From Prochlorococcus sp. AG-402-K14 (GTDB lineage: Bacteria; Cyanobacteriota; Cyanobacteriia; PCC-6307; Cyanobiaceae), in NCBI GenBank assembly GCA_003216815.1, contig QCIG01000003.1, positions 1 through 64,000 of the forward strand: a stretch of 64,000 bases of DNA, in the 5' to 3' direction. Below the pieces are notes generated by a model. That model was not told the origin of the DNA. It made no database searches and saw only the letters and a list, made by a program, of their open reading frames with translations. Of the stretch, positions 1-9,598 are shown piece by piece (position 1 is the first letter of the stretch; the number at the start of each line of letters is the position of its first letter). A program made the translations under genes and the position numbers.

Positions 1-1065
1 TCCAATTTGGGAAACTTATTGAAAGAGCTAGGCAAATTAAAAGACGCAGAAATCTCATATCGCAAAGCGATTGAAATTAAACCTGATTACGCAGAAGCAT
101 ATTGGAATCTTTCATTACTTGAATTACTTCAAGGTGACTATAAAAATGGTTTAGAAAACTATGAATTTAGATTTAAAACAAAAAAACCAGCTATTACTAA
201 CGCAAAAACAAAACTAAAACAAATCAACAATAAAAAATTACAAATAGAAGATAAGGTCTTAGTCGTTAGTGAACAAGGTCTAGGAGATACCCTTCAATAT
301 ATGCGTTATATTCCTTATCTTAGAAATCAAGGACTCAAAATTTCTTTTTGTGCTCAAACAAAACTACATTCATTGATCAAAGCCTCAGGGATTGATCAAA
401 ATCCATTAACTCCAGAACAAGCTGAGACAATTTCAGATGGTAAATGGATACCACTCTTATCTTTACCTAGATATCTAGAAGTAAATCCTAATAATCCAAT
501 TATTTCCGAACCATATATCTTTTCAACTAATGAACTAAAAAAGAAATGGAAAAACATACTCTCTACAGAAAAAAGACCAATCATTGGTATTAATTGGCAA
601 GGCAACCCAAATGCCGAGAAGGATAGCCTAAGAGGTCGCTCATTGCCTCTGGAAACTTTCTCTACTATTGCTAGAAATAATAATTTCAAATTGTTATCAT
701 TACAGAAAGGATTTGGTTCAGATCAATTAAACAGTTGCTCATTTAAAAATAAGTTTGTTCAATGCCAAGCACAAATTGATTCCGCCTGGGATTTCCTTGA
801 AAATGCTGCCATCATTGAGAACTGTGATTTAATAATTACCAGTGATACTTCTATTGCTCATCTTGCTGGAGGAATGGGTAAACCAACCTGGTTACTCCTA
901 CATCATTTGTCTGAATGGAGATGGGGACTTGAAAGGGAGAATACATTTTGGTATCCCTCAATAAAGTTATTTCGCCAAAAAGAGCGAGATAACTGGCAAG
1001 AGGTTATGGAGAAAGTATCAATCGCAATTACAAAAGAAGAGATCTCTCTACTACTGAGTTCTTAA
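1..1065 (+). CDS. TPR protein with C-terminal GT9-like glycosyltransferase domain (5' end outside window)
   Basis: The reading frame is open to the left edge (bases 1-6 are in frame before the first TTG), so the gene is cut by the window. The N-terminal part holds a tetratricopeptide repeat (about residues 1-50 of the visible part, with the PDYAEAYWNLSLL pattern). The C-terminal 250 residues resemble ADP-heptose:LPS heptosyltransferases, with a TSDTSIAHLAGGMGKPTW donor-site motif followed by EWRWG. TPR plus this domain is common in picocyanobacterial surface-polysaccharide genes. The acceptor is unknown. It ends 136 bp before tRNA-Ser, a setting where surface-gene islands often sit. Confidence 0.8.
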   Translation, partial: SNLGNLLKELGKLKDAEISYRKAIEIKPDYAEAYWNLSLLELLQGDYKNGLENYEFRFKTKKPAITNAKTKLKQINNKKLQIEDKVLVVSEQGLGDTLQYMRYIPYLRNQGLKISFCAQTKLHSLIKASGIDQNPLTPEQAETISDGKWIPLLSLPRYLEVNPNNPIISEPYIFSTNELKKKWKNILSTEKRPIIGINWQGNPNAEKDSLRGRSLPLETFSTIARNNNFKLLSLQKGFGSDQLNSCSFKNKFVQCQAQIDSAWDFLENAAIIENCDLIITSDTSIAHLAGGMGKPTWLLLHHLSEWRWGLERENTFWYPSIKLFRQKERDNWQEVMEKVSIAITKEEISLLLSS

Positions 1066-1200
1066 AATCCCCCTCGCACTTTTCTTTCTGTATGACACAC
1101 TAAGAGACAGCTTGAAACTCTTCGACTTTCAAAACCATTACTTCGACTGTATTCTTGCTTTTCCTGGGAACGCCTGAAACGCTCTGAAACTAATTAAGAA

Positions 1201-1289
1201 CGGAGAGGGAGGGATTCGAACCCTCGACAGAAGTTACCTCCTGTAACTCCTTAGCAGGGAGCCGCTTTCAACCACTCAGCCACCTCTCC
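1201..1289 (-). tRNA. trnS-GCT: tRNA-Ser(GCT)
   Basis: Read on the minus strand this is an 89-nt class II tRNA: acceptor arms GGAGAGG/CCTCTCC with discriminator G, a D arm, anticodon stem CTCC/GGAG with loop CTGCTAA (anticodon GCT), a long variable arm, and a T arm containing GGTTCGAATCC. No encoded CCA is visible. It lies between the glycosyltransferase gene and alr. Confidence 0.97.
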
Positions 1290-1349
1290 TTAATCCATAC
1301 CTTATCAAGTCAAAGCTCGAAAAATTTATTTTGTGATCCTCTTCAGATG

Positions 1350-2549
1350 TTAAGTGACAACTCTTGGAAGTCGATTTCTGAAACTACAAAGAACTTCCCA
1401 TGGAATTGATCCAGACAAGTCACTCCAACTATGTGGTGAAATAAAAACTTCTCCATCAATTCCAAGAAGGGTTAAGACTTGGCCAGTTTTGATATCTGGC
1501 TTATCAGTTATATCAAAAACCATTTGATCCATTGCAATTGCTCCTACTTGAGGCACTAAAACGCCATCTATTGAGGCTGATATTTTTCCAGAGAGAGCTC
1601 TGCTTACACCATCGGCATACCCAATAGCGACAACAGCAAGCTTACTTTTCCTTTGAGTCTTAAACAGGTGTCCATAACTAACTCCAGTACCAGTTGGCAC
1701 TTCCCTCACCAATGTCACTCTGGCCTTCACTTTCAAGGCTGGCTTAAGATTCAAATCAGACTTCAAATCATCTAAGGGGAAGTAACCATACAAACTAAGT
1801 CCTACTCGAACCATATCAAAATGAAGACGACTATCAGACAGGGTCCCTACCGAATTTGCTAAGTGTCTGCAAAGGAACTTACTCCTATCGCCCAAATTCT
1901 TTAATACCTTTTCAAATCGATTTAATTGAACCTGAGTAAAGCTGTTAATAGACGGATTTAATGGATCTGAATCAGCACTAGCAAGATGACTATAAATACC
2001 TTCCAAAGAAATACTTTCTAAGTTATCAATTTTAGTAACCAATTCTTCGACTTCATCGCAATTTGAGCCAAGTCTTGTCATTCCTGTATCAACTTTCAAG
2101 TGAATAACAAATTTTTTATGATCATTTTCAGCGATGTTATTGCAAATTATTGCCTCACGAATTCCACTAATTGTTGGAATAAGATCCCAATAAAATGATG
2201 AATATAGTTCTTCTGAATTTATTAGATTTCCAAGAATCAATATCTGACAGTTCAAACCAGCCTTCCTTAATTCAATTCCTTCTTCTAAAGTTGCTACTCC
2301 AAGGCTATTGGCGCCTCCATTTAAAGCGGCCTTTGCAACTGCAACTGAACCATGTCCATATCCATCAGCTTTAACAACTGCCATTAATAAGCAATCTTCG
2401 CCAACAAAGTTTTTCAAAACCCTCGAATTATTTTCAATAGCTTTCGAATCCACCTCAACCCATGCACGGCCACAAGGGTCAGGATTAATTACACTTTTAG
2501 TCTTCCCACCAAAAGTGACTAATTTTTCACTTTTATAGATGTTTGACAT
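1350..2549 (-). CDS. alr: alanine racemase
   Basis: PLP-dependent enzyme converting L-alanine to D-alanine for peptidoglycan, acting in the cytosol. The PLP-binding motif VVKADGYGHG (Lys about 60) is present, followed by a TIM-barrel domain and a C-terminal beta domain with the GVSYGHLFKT tyrosine motif and a VGAIAMDQMVFD strand. I start at the ATG at 2549 (MSNIYKSEK). The frame stays open to 2633, but that extension is cysteine-rich, unlike the family, and would overlap the divergent HNH gene. Length 399 aa is normal for the family. Confidence 0.95.
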   Translation of the reverse strand: MSNIYKSEKLVTFGGKTKSVINPDPCGRAWVEVDSKAIENNSRVLKNFVGEDCLLMAVVKADGYGHGSVAVAKAALNGGANSLGVATLEEGIELRKAGLNCQILILGNLINSEELYSSFYWDLIPTISGIREAIICNNIAENDHKKFVIHLKVDTGMTRLGSNCDEVEELVTKIDNLESISLEGIYSHLASADSDPLNPSINSFTQVQLNRFEKVLKNLGDRSKFLCRHLANSVGTLSDSRLHFDMVRVGLSLYGYFPLDDLKSDLNLKPALKVKARVTLVREVPTGTGVSYGHLFKTQRKSKLAVVAIGYADGVSRALSGKISASIDGVLVPQVGAIAMDQMVFDITDKPDIKTGQVLTLLGIDGEVFISPHSWSDLSGSIPWEVLCSFRNRLPRVVT

Positions 2550-2631
2550 ACTCAACTTGCAATCAATGTAATAAGGGAAACTGCAACAAGGTTGTATTGC
2601 TACTAGCATGCCGCTTAAATAGCAAGCGTGC

Positions 2632-3138
2632 ATGGGTCAAGTTCTTGTTCTAAATGCTTCCTATGAGCCATTGAACATCACTTCATGGCGTCGCGCGACT
2701 GTTTTAATGCTCAAAGGCAAGGCTGAAAGTCTTGAAGAAGATGCCGCACACAAGATAAGACAAGATATCAAAGCACCTACTGTAATAAGACTTAGACAAT
2801 TTATTAAAGTTCCATATCGTGATATACCTCTAACCAGAAAAAATATATTTCAAAGAGATAATAACTATTGTCAATATTGTGGTCAGAACAATAAAAAACT
2901 ATCAATTGATCACATTTTGCCTCGTAGCAGGGGAGGAAAAGACATTTGGGAAAATGTGATTACTGCCTGTCTTCAATGCAATGTAATGAAAGGTAATAGA
3001 ACTCCTGAGGAGGCAAAGATGCCATTAAAAACAAAACCTTATAAACCTTTAAATAATATGAGTTTTGAAACTACAAAACAAATTCACTCTGGTCGTCACA
3101 AAGAATGGAGTAAATATGTGATTGGCTGGGTAGCTTGA
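2632..3138 (+). CDS. HNH endonuclease family protein
   Basis: A 168-aa protein of the cyanobacterial HNH family. Residues 80-83 form a YCQYC zinc knuckle, LSIDHILPRSRGG carries the catalytic Asp-His (about 93-94), and a second pair CLQCN follows, then KGNRTPEEA, the final Asn/His part of the betabeta-alpha-metal fold. The N-terminal domain (NASYEPLNITSWRRA) is typical of this widespread chromosomal family, whose function is not established. It has no restriction-modification partner beside it. It is divergent from alr, with 82 bp between the start codons. Confidence 0.85.
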   Translation: MGQVLVLNASYEPLNITSWRRATVLMLKGKAESLEEDAAHKIRQDIKAPTVIRLRQFIKVPYRDIPLTRKNIFQRDNNYCQYCGQNNKKLSIDHILPRSRGGKDIWENVITACLQCNVMKGNRTPEEAKMPLKTKPYKPLNNMSFETTKQIHSGRHKEWSKYVIGWVA

Positions 3139-3145
3139 GTTTCTT

Positions 3146-4243
3146 TTAATCTTCAGATTGATTACTCAGTTCTTCCATTTGCCTTTTTTGTTCTTCTGCG
3201 ACACATGCGCCAATAACATCTTCAAGCTGACCGGCTAAGACTTGTTCCAGAGGGAAATTAATTCCTAATCTATGATCAGTTGTCCTATTATCTTTATAGT
3301 TATAGGTTCTTATCTTTTCACTTCTATCACCTGTTCCAACTTGAGACAATCTATCAGATCTCTCTTTAGCATTAGCTTCTGCTATCTCTAATTCTAATAA
3401 TTTAGCTCTTAAAATCTCCATTGCTCTCTCTCTATTTTGTAATTGAGAGCGTTCCTGTGTACAAAAAACTCTTATACCCGAGGGCTTATGAAATAAATCT
3501 ATAGCAGTTTCTACTTTATTGACATTTTGCCCACCAGCACCGCCAGACCTAGCTGTACTGATTTCTAAGTCAGTAGATTCTATTTTGACCTCAACTGGAT
3601 CAGCCTCAGGCATTACAGCAACAGTTGCGGTAGAGGTATGAACTCGTCCTTGTGATTCAGTCGATGGGACCCTTTGAACTCTATGAACGCCTGCTTCAAA
3701 TTTCAATTGACTATAAACAGACTCGCCTTTCACAGAAATAATCATTTCACGAAAACCACCCACATCAGCTTCAGTCGAGCTTATTGGTTTGACATTCCAC
3801 CCCAATTTTTGTCCATATCTCTCATACATTCGCGCCAAGTCACCTGCCCATAAACAAGCTTCGCTTCCTCCGGCTCCTGCTCTTATTTCAAGCATCACAC
3901 TCCTTTCATCTCTAGGATCTTTTGGTAAAAGAGCTATAGTTAATTTCTGAATTAATTCATTTTTAGAAAGTTCGAGATTTTGTAGTTCTTCTTTAGCTAA
4001 AGCTTCCATTTCTTTATCATTTTTGCTTTCTTTGACCAAACCTTTAGCTTCCATACATTCTTTTTCTATATTCTGTAGTTTCAAATAATCATTAACCAAA
4101 GGTTCGAGTCGCGATCTCTCTCTAGCTATTTTCTCTAATTGTTTAGGATCTGAGGCAACATCTGGATCTGCTAACTGTAACTCAAGGTTTTGGAAACTAC
4201 TTTTTGCTGTCTCTAACCTTTTTATTAGGGTTGTAGAATCCAT
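3146..4243 (-). CDS. prfA: peptide chain release factor 1
   Basis: Class I release factor that recognises UAA and UAG and triggers peptide release on the ribosome. The GGQ catalytic motif is in [15 protein letters not shown] (about residue 235), and the codon-recognition PxT motif is present as PST in [14 protein letters not shown]. The length of 365 aa is normal, and the TSTATVAV context separates RF1 from RF2. It is the last gene of the long minus-strand ribosomal run and ends 7 bp from the convergent HNH gene, so the two share the shortest possible terminator space. Confidence 0.97.
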   Translation of the reverse strand: MDSTTLIKRLETAKSSFQNLELQLADPDVASDPKQLEKIARERSRLEPLVNDYLKLQNIEKECMEAKGLVKESKNDKEMEALAKEELQNLELSKNELIQKLTIALLPKDPRDERSVMLEIRAGAGGSEACLWAGDLARMYERYGQKLGWNVKPISSTEADVGGFREMIISVKGESVYSQLKFEAGVHRVQRVPSTESQGRVHTSTATVAVMPEADPVEVKIESTDLEISTARSGGAGGQNVNKVETAIDLFHKPSGIRVFCTQERSQLQNRERAMEILRAKLLELEIAEANAKERSDRLSQVGTGDRSEKIRTYNYKDNRTTDHRLGINFPLEQVLAGQLEDVIGACVAEEQKRQMEELSNQSED

Positions 4244-4280
4244 TATTTTTTATTATCTAAATCTGTCAATCAATAGGCTA

Positions 4281-4541
4281 TCAACTTTCTTTTTTATCTT
4301 TTGTTGACTTTTCTTTTTCTTCACTTGAATCAGAAGAAGCCATACCATATTTACGCATAAATCTATCCACCCTGCCTTCAGTATCTAAAATCTTCTGGGT
4401 CCCGGTAAAGAAAGGATGATTTCCACTCCAAACATCTACCTGAATTTCAGGCTGTGTGGAGCCTGTTGTCATAACAACTTCACCATTACAAATAACTTTT
4501 GCCTCTGGATACCAAGTTGGATGAATGTCTGGTTTTGGCAT
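4281..4541 (-). CDS. rpmE: 50S ribosomal protein L31
   Basis: An 86-aa protein with the L31 signature MPKPDIHPTWYPEAKVICNG, then VWSGNHPFFTG and a charged tail (EEKEKSTKDKKES). It has only one of the cysteines of zinc-binding L31, so it is closer to the zinc-free type. The open frame extends upstream to 4655, but that part only shadows rpsI. The ATG at 4541 gives the family-standard N-terminus. It lies 37 bp downstream of rpsI. Confidence 0.95.
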   Translation of the reverse strand: MPKPDIHPTWYPEAKVICNGEVVMTTGSTQPEIQVDVWSGNHPFFTGTQKILDTEGRVDRFMRKYGMASSDSSEEKEKSTKDKKES

Positions 4542-4578
4542 GTTAGAAAAAAAAAGATTGGAAAGATAAAAAGTAAAA

Positions 4579-4986
4579 TTATCTCTTTGAGAATTGAGGT
4601 GCTTTGCGAGCTTTTTTGAGACCATATTTACGCCTCTCTTTTGCTCTAGGGTCACGACTGAGATGTCCTTCTACTTTTAGAGGCTTTCGATTATCTAGCG
4701 ATAATTCACATAAAGCTCTAGCAGCTCCCTGCTTTATCGCATCAGACTGGCCAGTCAATCCTCCACCATATACATTCACTAAGACATCATATGAATCACT
4801 TAAGCCTAGTGTTTGCAATGGTGATTTAACAGCAGATATATAAGCTGGGTTAAAATTCAAATAATGATCACCAGGGCGACCATTAATAACAATCTCACCT
4901 TTACCAGGAGTTAACCTCACTCTAGCTACTGATGTCTTACGTCTACCAGTACCCCAGTAAACAACTTTGTTTGTGGAACTAGTCAT
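4579..4986 (-). CDS. rpsI: 30S ribosomal protein S9
   Basis: A 135-aa small-subunit protein with the S9 N-terminal motif [16 protein letters not shown], a [19 protein letters not shown] core and the basic C-terminal tail ending KAPQFSKR that reaches the P-site tRNA. Its start overlaps the rplM stop by 4 nt (ATGA), indicating translational coupling. Confidence 0.97.
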   Translation of the reverse strand: MTSSTNKVVYWGTGRRKTSVARVRLTPGKGEIVINGRPGDHYLNFNPAYISAVKSPLQTLGLSDSYDVLVNVYGGGLTGQSDAIKQGAARALCELSLDNRKPLKVEGHLSRDPRAKERRKYGLKKARKAPQFSKR

Positions 4987-5435
4987 TGCGTAACAGATTC
5001 AGAATTTAGATTAAGAATTTTGGGTTCTTGTGCTGTATGTGGATGCGTAGAACCTTTATAAACTTTGAGTTTATTAAACAATTGCCTTCCTAACCTTGTA
5101 TGAGGAAGCATTCCTTTAATAGCCTTTTCAATTATTCTTTCAGGAATTCTAGATTGGAGAGACTTAAAAGTTTCAACCTTCATTCCTCCTGGACGACCAG
5201 AGTGTCTGCGATAAAGTTTTTGATCAGATTTTTTACCGGTTACTTTGATCTTTTCAGCATTTACAACAATGACAAAATCACCTGTATCTAAATGAGGCGT
5301 GAAATTTGGCTTTGTCTTACCTCTAAGGACACTAGCAACTTCAGTTGCTAGTCGACCAAGAGTCTGATTCTCTGCATCCACCAGAAACCACTGACGATCA
5401 ATAGAATTCGGCGATGGAACGGAAGTCTTGTTCAT
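4983..5435 (-). CDS. rplM: 50S ribosomal protein L13
   Basis: A 150-aa L13 with [21 protein letters not shown] near the start and [21 protein letters not shown] in the C-terminal half. It pairs with rpsI as in nearly all bacteria. A 216-bp spacer separates it from truA upstream, so it may have its own leader or promoter. That spacer holds an inverted repeat (5553-5580). Confidence 0.97.
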   Translation of the reverse strand: MNKTSVPSPNSIDRQWFLVDAENQTLGRLATEVASVLRGKTKPNFTPHLDTGDFVIVVNAEKIKVTGKKSDQKLYRRHSGRPGGMKVETFKSLQSRIPERIIEKAIKGMLPHTRLGRQLFNKLKVYKGSTHPHTAQEPKILNLNSESVTQ

Positions 5436-5552
5436 TTTCCCCTGAACACCTTTAACACTGAATAAACACTATCGATTTGATAATGTTGTTTAAGGAAGTT
5501 ATCAAGTCAAATAATTGAACTGATTCTCCAGAAAATCAATTGTACACTTTCA

Positions 5553-5580
5553 TGGCTAAAAACTGGAATTTATTTAGCCA
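5553..5580. promoter_or_regulatory. inverted repeat in the rplM leader region
   Basis: TGGCTAAA and TTTAGCCA form a perfect 8-bp stem around a 12-nt loop, about 117 bp upstream of the rplM start. It is not followed by a T run on the minus strand, so it is not an obvious truA terminator. A leader structure or operator for rplM-rpsI is possible but unproven. Confidence 0.3.
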
Positions 5581-5651
5581 CAAAATTTCAATTACTGATT
5601 TAATAAAGTTCCAAGTACGTGTTTATTAAGCTTTAATATTTTTGAGTTATT

Positions 5652-6467
5652 TTAAGAATCAAATACCGGGAGGGAAAAACAAGGGAAAGTGTCAAAACTT
5701 TTCTGCTTTGAGAAAATTCTCTCCTCATAGCCAACTCTAATCAAACACAGACCATGCGCAGGAGCAGATTCTTTAACCTCTGAGCGCAAACCCTGTCTCC
5801 ATCTATATTTAAATTCTTCAAGAGTAAGTCGTTTTTCTCCAACAGAAACCAATTGTCCTATCAAAAGTCTAACCATTCCATAGAGAAAACCACTTGCCTG
5901 AATATCAACGGTTACGATATCTCCATCGCGAGAAATGGAAACTTCTTGTACTCTAGTTATTGAATTAGTTCTGTTGCTGCCTGCTTTTTGAAAAGCTGCA
6001 AAATCATGCAATCCTACCAAGTCTTTCAAAGCATGTCTCATTAAATTGACATCTAAGCGAACTCTATATTTATGCCAACTAACATTTTGAAGAAAAAGAT
6101 TTTGATAGGAACCATTAAAAATAGAGTATCTATATCTTCTGTACTTAGCCGAATGGCAAGCATGCCATTCTCTAGGCACATGAACTGCTTCAAGAACTTT
6201 AATAGATGCTGGAAGTCTGCCATTAAGAGCTTTTGCCCATTTTTTGATAGGTATTGGGCCAGAACAATCAAAATGAACTACTTGTCCAGAGGCATGAACC
6301 CCTGCATCAGTTCTACCTGCAGCTATTACTTTGACTGGTCTTATTGGATCAAGTTCTTCAATTTTTTGTTCTAAAGTCCCTTGGACAGTGATTAAATTCT
6401 TTTGATTTTGCCAACCATTAAAAAACGAACCATCGTATTGAATAACAAGTGCAATTCTATTAATCAA
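5652..6467 (-). CDS. truA: tRNA pseudouridine synthase A
   Basis: Makes pseudouridine at positions 38-40 of the tRNA anticodon stem. The catalytic Asp is in [19 protein letters not shown] (about residue 54), and the [15 protein letters not shown]-terminus is characteristic. Translation appears to start at TTG (6467), since no ATG precedes the conserved [10 protein letters not shown] segment closely. The gene follows rplQ in the ribosomal cluster, a conserved order in cyanobacteria. Length 271 aa is normal. Confidence 0.95.
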   Translation of the reverse strand: MINRIALVIQYDGSFFNGWQNQKNLITVQGTLEQKIEELDPIRPVKVIAAGRTDAGVHASGQVVHFDCSGPIPIKKWAKALNGRLPASIKVLEAVHVPREWHACHSAKYRRYRYSIFNGSYQNLFLQNVSWHKYRVRLDVNLMRHALKDLVGLHDFAAFQKAGSNRTNSITRVQEVSISRDGDIVTVDIQASGFLYGMVRLLIGQLVSVGEKRLTLEEFKYRWRQGLRSEVKESAPAHGLCLIRVGYEERIFSKQKSFDTFPCFSLPVFDS

Positions 6468-6550
6468 GTGAAACTAAAAAGTTAAGTTAGTAATTAAATC
6501 AAAAGATATTACGCATTAAGTAGTTCTAAAAAAATGAATCAATGTATAGA

Positions 6551-6901
6551 TTAAACAAGCTCCACAATAGCCATTTCCGAATTATCACCTCGACGTGGGG
6601 TCGTTCTCACAATTCTTGTATAACCACCTTGACGATCACCATATCTTTCCTGAGCCTTTTCAAAAAGAGCATGAACTAACTGCTTATCATAAACGTAACC
6701 AATAGCTCTTCTTCTTGAAGAAAGGCTTCCATCCTTAGCTAGTGTGATCATCCTCTCGGTTTCATCTCTCAAAGCTTTAGCTCTAGCTTTGGTTGTAGTA
6801 ACTCTACCTTCTCTAATTAATTGAGTAGTTAATCCTCTTAAAAGTGCCTTCCTTTGGTCAGCAGGACGACTTAATTGAGGAATTCGATTTTGATGACGCA
6901 T
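6551..6901 (-). CDS. rplQ: 50S ribosomal protein L17
   Basis: A 116-aa L17 with [23 protein letters not shown] at the N-terminus and [24 protein letters not shown] at the end. It directly follows rpoA, as in the alpha operon of most bacteria. Confidence 0.97.
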   Translation of the reverse strand: MRHQNRIPQLSRPADQRKALLRGLTTQLIREGRVTTTKARAKALRDETERMITLAKDGSLSSRRRAIGYVYDKQLVHALFEKAQERYGDRQGGYTRIVRTTPRRGDNSEMAIVELV

Positions 6902-6940
6902 GGTATTAACTATGAAATGAAATGAAAATAGAACTAAAAT

Positions 6941-7879
6941 TCATGCAGAAGTTCGACTTTGCGGAATAGAAATTCCTATTCTCTCAAGAGCCTCAATGAC
7001 TTCATCAGCAGATTTAGAACCAAAGTTCTTAATTTCTAACAAATCCTCATAACTGAAACCCATTAAGTCTGAAACAGAATTCACTTGGGCCCGTTTTAAG
7101 CAATTGTAAGCTCTTACAGATAAGTTTAACTCTTCAAGGGGGATTTGAGCCTCAGCAGCAGGCTCGGGCTCTTCAGGAATCTCTTCAACCATTGAAACAG
7201 TAGCAAGAGGTTGAAAAAGTTCGATCAATTGATTTGCAGCCTCAGCTAATGCGTCATCTGGAGAAGTAGATCCATCAGTTACTAGTTCCATTTTTAATCT
7301 TTCTCTAGAAGATCCCCCCTCAGCTACGGCTGTTTCATCAATAGTAAAATTAACTCTAGTTATAGGCATAAATACAGCGTCTATTTGAAGCAAATCAATT
7401 GCACTTGTTTCTTCATTTCTTCTATCAACTGGTCTATATCCAATACCTCTTTCAACATGCAATTCTAATTCTAAGTTGTGACCTTCCTGAACTGTTGCTA
7501 TTGGCCTATCGCCATCAACAACTTCAACTTGTGATGAGAACTGAATATCCTTTGCTTTAACATCAGCAGGTCCTGTTATCACAAGTCTTCCTATCTCAAG
7601 ATCTTGACTGCGACTGTTTACCGAGATTTGTTTGCAATTAAGAAGAATATCCAAAACATCCTCTCTAACGCCAGGAATCGTTGCATATTCATGATTAACA
7701 CCTGCAATTCTAACTGCGGTAACTGCACTGCCCTCCAGTCCGCCCATCAAGACTCTGCGTAAAGAATTACCCAAAGTTGTTGCCTGACCTCTTTCCAGAG
7801 GTCCGATTAGGAAGATGCCTGTTTGGGAACGATCATTAGAAACTTGATGGTCGATCCGCTCGATCTGGTATTGCAACAC
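6941..7879 (-). CDS. rpoA: DNA-directed RNA polymerase subunit alpha
   Basis: The 312-aa alpha subunit. The N-terminal dimerisation domain contains [28 protein letters not shown] and [20 protein letters not shown]. The C-terminal DNA-binding domain (about 235-312) contains [18 protein letters not shown] and the helix-hairpin-helix segment [16 protein letters not shown]. The start codon is GTG at 7879, 52 bp after rpsK. The acidic linker ([14 protein letters not shown]) is typical of marine cyanobacteria. Confidence 0.97.
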   Translation of the reverse strand: MLQYQIERIDHQVSNDRSQTGIFLIGPLERGQATTLGNSLRRVLMGGLEGSAVTAVRIAGVNHEYATIPGVREDVLDILLNCKQISVNSRSQDLEIGRLVITGPADVKAKDIQFSSQVEVVDGDRPIATVQEGHNLELELHVERGIGYRPVDRRNEETSAIDLLQIDAVFMPITRVNFTIDETAVAEGGSSRERLKMELVTDGSTSPDDALAEAANQLIELFQPLATVSMVEEIPEEPEPAAEAQIPLEELNLSVRAYNCLKRAQVNSVSDLMGFSYEDLLEIKNFGSKSADEVIEALERIGISIPQSRTSA

Positions 7880-7931
7880 GGTCTAATACGATGTGAAAAG
7901 AAAAGAAAAGTTCACTTAAAGTGAAAAGAAT

Positions 7932-8324
7932 TTAAACGCGTCTGCGTTTAGGCCTCCTACAACCATTATGAGGAAGCGGAGTTACATCTCTGATCAAAGT
8001 AATTTCAAGACCAGCTACTTGCAACGCTCTTATTGCGGTTTCACGACCAGAACCAGGTCCTCTCACAAGAACCTCTATTTGCCGCATTCCTTGCTCAACA
8101 GCCCTTCGAGCTGCAGCTTCAGCAGCAGTTTGAGCAGCGAAAGGAGTGCCCTTACGAGCTCCTTTAAATCCGCTTGCTCCAGCTGATGACCAGGAGATAA
8201 CTTCACCAGAAGTGTCAGTGATTGAGACTATGGTGTTATTGAAGGTACTTTGAATATGCACAACTCCATTTGGGACATTGCGCTTTGACTTCTTAGAACC
8301 GGATTTCTTTGAGGTTGTAGCCAT
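7932..8324 (-). CDS. rpsK: 30S ribosomal protein S11
   Basis: A 130-aa S11 with [36 protein letters not shown] and the C-terminal [19 protein letters not shown]. It lies between rpsM and rpoA, the standard alpha-operon order. Confidence 0.97.
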   Translation of the reverse strand: MATTSKKSGSKKSKRNVPNGVVHIQSTFNNTIVSITDTSGEVISWSSAGASGFKGARKGTPFAAQTAAEAAARRAVEQGMRQIEVLVRGPGSGRETAIRALQVAGLEITLIRDVTPLPHNGCRRPKRRRV

Positions 8325-8387
8325 TAGGCTGTGACTTATTAAAAAAGATTTAGAAATTTACTAAGTGGTAACAGGATAATTAAGAAA

Positions 8388-8753
8388 TTATTTCTTTCTT
8401 CCTGCAACAGTTTTCCTCGCTCCTCTTCGAGTTCTAGCGTTTGTTCTGGTTCGTTGCCCTCGAACAGGCAGGCTCATTCTATGCCTTCGTCCACGGACAC
8501 ATCCTATATCCTGAAGTCGTTTCAGTGCCATTCCTTCTTGGCGCCTTAAATCTCCTTCAAGCGTGAAATCTTCAGTCGCAGCTCTGAGCTTCTGAACATC
8601 ACCATCTTCTAAATCCTTTACACGAATATCAGGATTAACCCCTGATTTTTCAAGGATAGTCTGGGCTCTGGTTAAGCCGATACCATAGATGTAAGTTAGA
8701 GCAACTTCTACCCGCTTTTCGCGAGGTATATCGATGCCTGCAATCCGTGCCAC
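8388..8753 (-). CDS. rpsM: 30S ribosomal protein S13
   Basis: A 121-aa S13 starting at GTG (8753) with the signature [19 protein letters not shown]. It contains the [11 protein letters not shown] helix and the basic C-terminal tail [19 protein letters not shown] that contacts tRNA. It lies downstream of rpmJ. Confidence 0.97.
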   Translation of the reverse strand: MARIAGIDIPREKRVEVALTYIYGIGLTRAQTILEKSGVNPDIRVKDLEDGDVQKLRAATEDFTLEGDLRRQEGMALKRLQDIGCVRGRRHRMSLPVRGQRTRTNARTRRGARKTVAGRKK

Positions 8754-8867
8754 TTAGGAATAAATCGTAGGGGGACAATGAAAGTCATCATAATTTAAAG
8801 ATGACTTTTATTTAAGAAGTAAACGAAAAGATAATTAATCTCTCAAGTCTTCTTAAAAATTCAGGAA

Positions 8868-8984
8868 TCAGCCCTGACGCTGTTTGTTACGAGGTCTTTT
8901 TTTATTGATCACATAGATCCGACCTCTGCGCCTCACGATTTGATCGTCAGGACTAATTTTTTTGACTGAGGATCTAACCTTCAT
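8868..8984 (-). CDS. rpmJ: 50S ribosomal protein L36, zinc-free form
   Basis: A 38-aa gene found by reading the gap between rpsM and adk. The protein begins [20 protein letters not shown] and ends KNKQRQG before TGA (8868-8870). It keeps the L36 basic framework but lacks the four cysteine/histidine zinc ligands of the classical form, so it is a C-minus L36. Its position between adk and rpsM is the normal one for rpmJ. Confidence 0.93.
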
Positions 8985-9028
8985 TTGGTGAGACTCTCCT
9001 ATTTCCAAACTATAACTTTACTACATCA

Positions 9029-9577
9029 TCAGCCTAAAGCTTTCTCAATACATGAAAACACAACATCTATGTCAGCATTACCATCAATCCCCTCCAGAAT
9101 TCCTTGATTGGTATACAAATCAATAAGAGGAGATGTTTTTTCCCTGTAAATTTTCAGTCTATTAGTTATTACTTGTTTATTATCATCCTCTCTTCCTCTT
9201 GCTAAAAGTCTTTTAATCAAAAAATCATCAGGTATTTTGATTAATATTACTGCCTCTAAAGGTTGATTAATTTTTTCTAAAAGATTCTTCAGCGAATTAG
9301 CTTGATTGACATTTCTTGGGAATCCATCAAGCAGCCATCCTTTATTGATATTCTCCAATCTCCCCTCAACAATTGAGAGAACTAATTCATCACTTACTAA
9401 TTCTCCTTTATTCATAACTTCAGCAGCTTTGGCACCTAAAACAGATCCAGAGGAAACCTCATCCCTAAGCAAATCGCCAGTTGATAAATGAGCAAGTCCA
9501 TACTTCTCACACAAAAGATTTGCTTGAGTCCCTTTTCCTGCACCAGGAGGACCAAGGAATAGTAATTTGTTTTTCAT
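9029..9577 (-). CDS. adk: adenylate kinase
   Basis: Interconverts ATP + AMP and 2 ADP. The P-loop is GPPGAGKGTQA (residues 9-19), the AMP-site motif is STGDLLRDE, and LLDGFPRN is present. At 182 aa it is the short-LID form without the zinc-binding insertion. It lies directly downstream of secY, as in many spc operons. No infA copy is visible between adk and rpmJ. Confidence 0.96.
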   Translation of the reverse strand: MKNKLLFLGPPGAGKGTQANLLCEKYGLAHLSTGDLLRDEVSSGSVLGAKAAEVMNKGELVSDELVLSIVEGRLENINKGWLLDGFPRNVNQANSLKNLLEKINQPLEAVILIKIPDDFLIKRLLARGREDDNKQVITNRLKIYREKTSPLIDLYTNQGILEGIDGNADIDVVFSCIEKALG

Positions 9578-9598
9578 TTAAAAATCATAGTAAGAATT

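Noticed and set aside
2550..2633. N-terminal extension of alanine racemase to 2633
   Set aside because: The added residues are cysteine-rich, match no family and overlap the divergent HNH start; the ATG at 2549 is better.
3600..3700. PST instead of PAT in the prfA codon-recognition motif
   Set aside because: Only the PxT frame is required; this variant is common enough and not remarkable.
4542..4655. Extension of rpmE to 4655
   Set aside because: It only reads rpsI in another frame; the L31 family begins at the ATG at 4541.
5553..5630. 25-codon ORF starting at ATG 5552-5554 between truA and rplM
   Set aside because: Too short, no ribosome-binding site, and its start overlaps the inverted repeat; no family.
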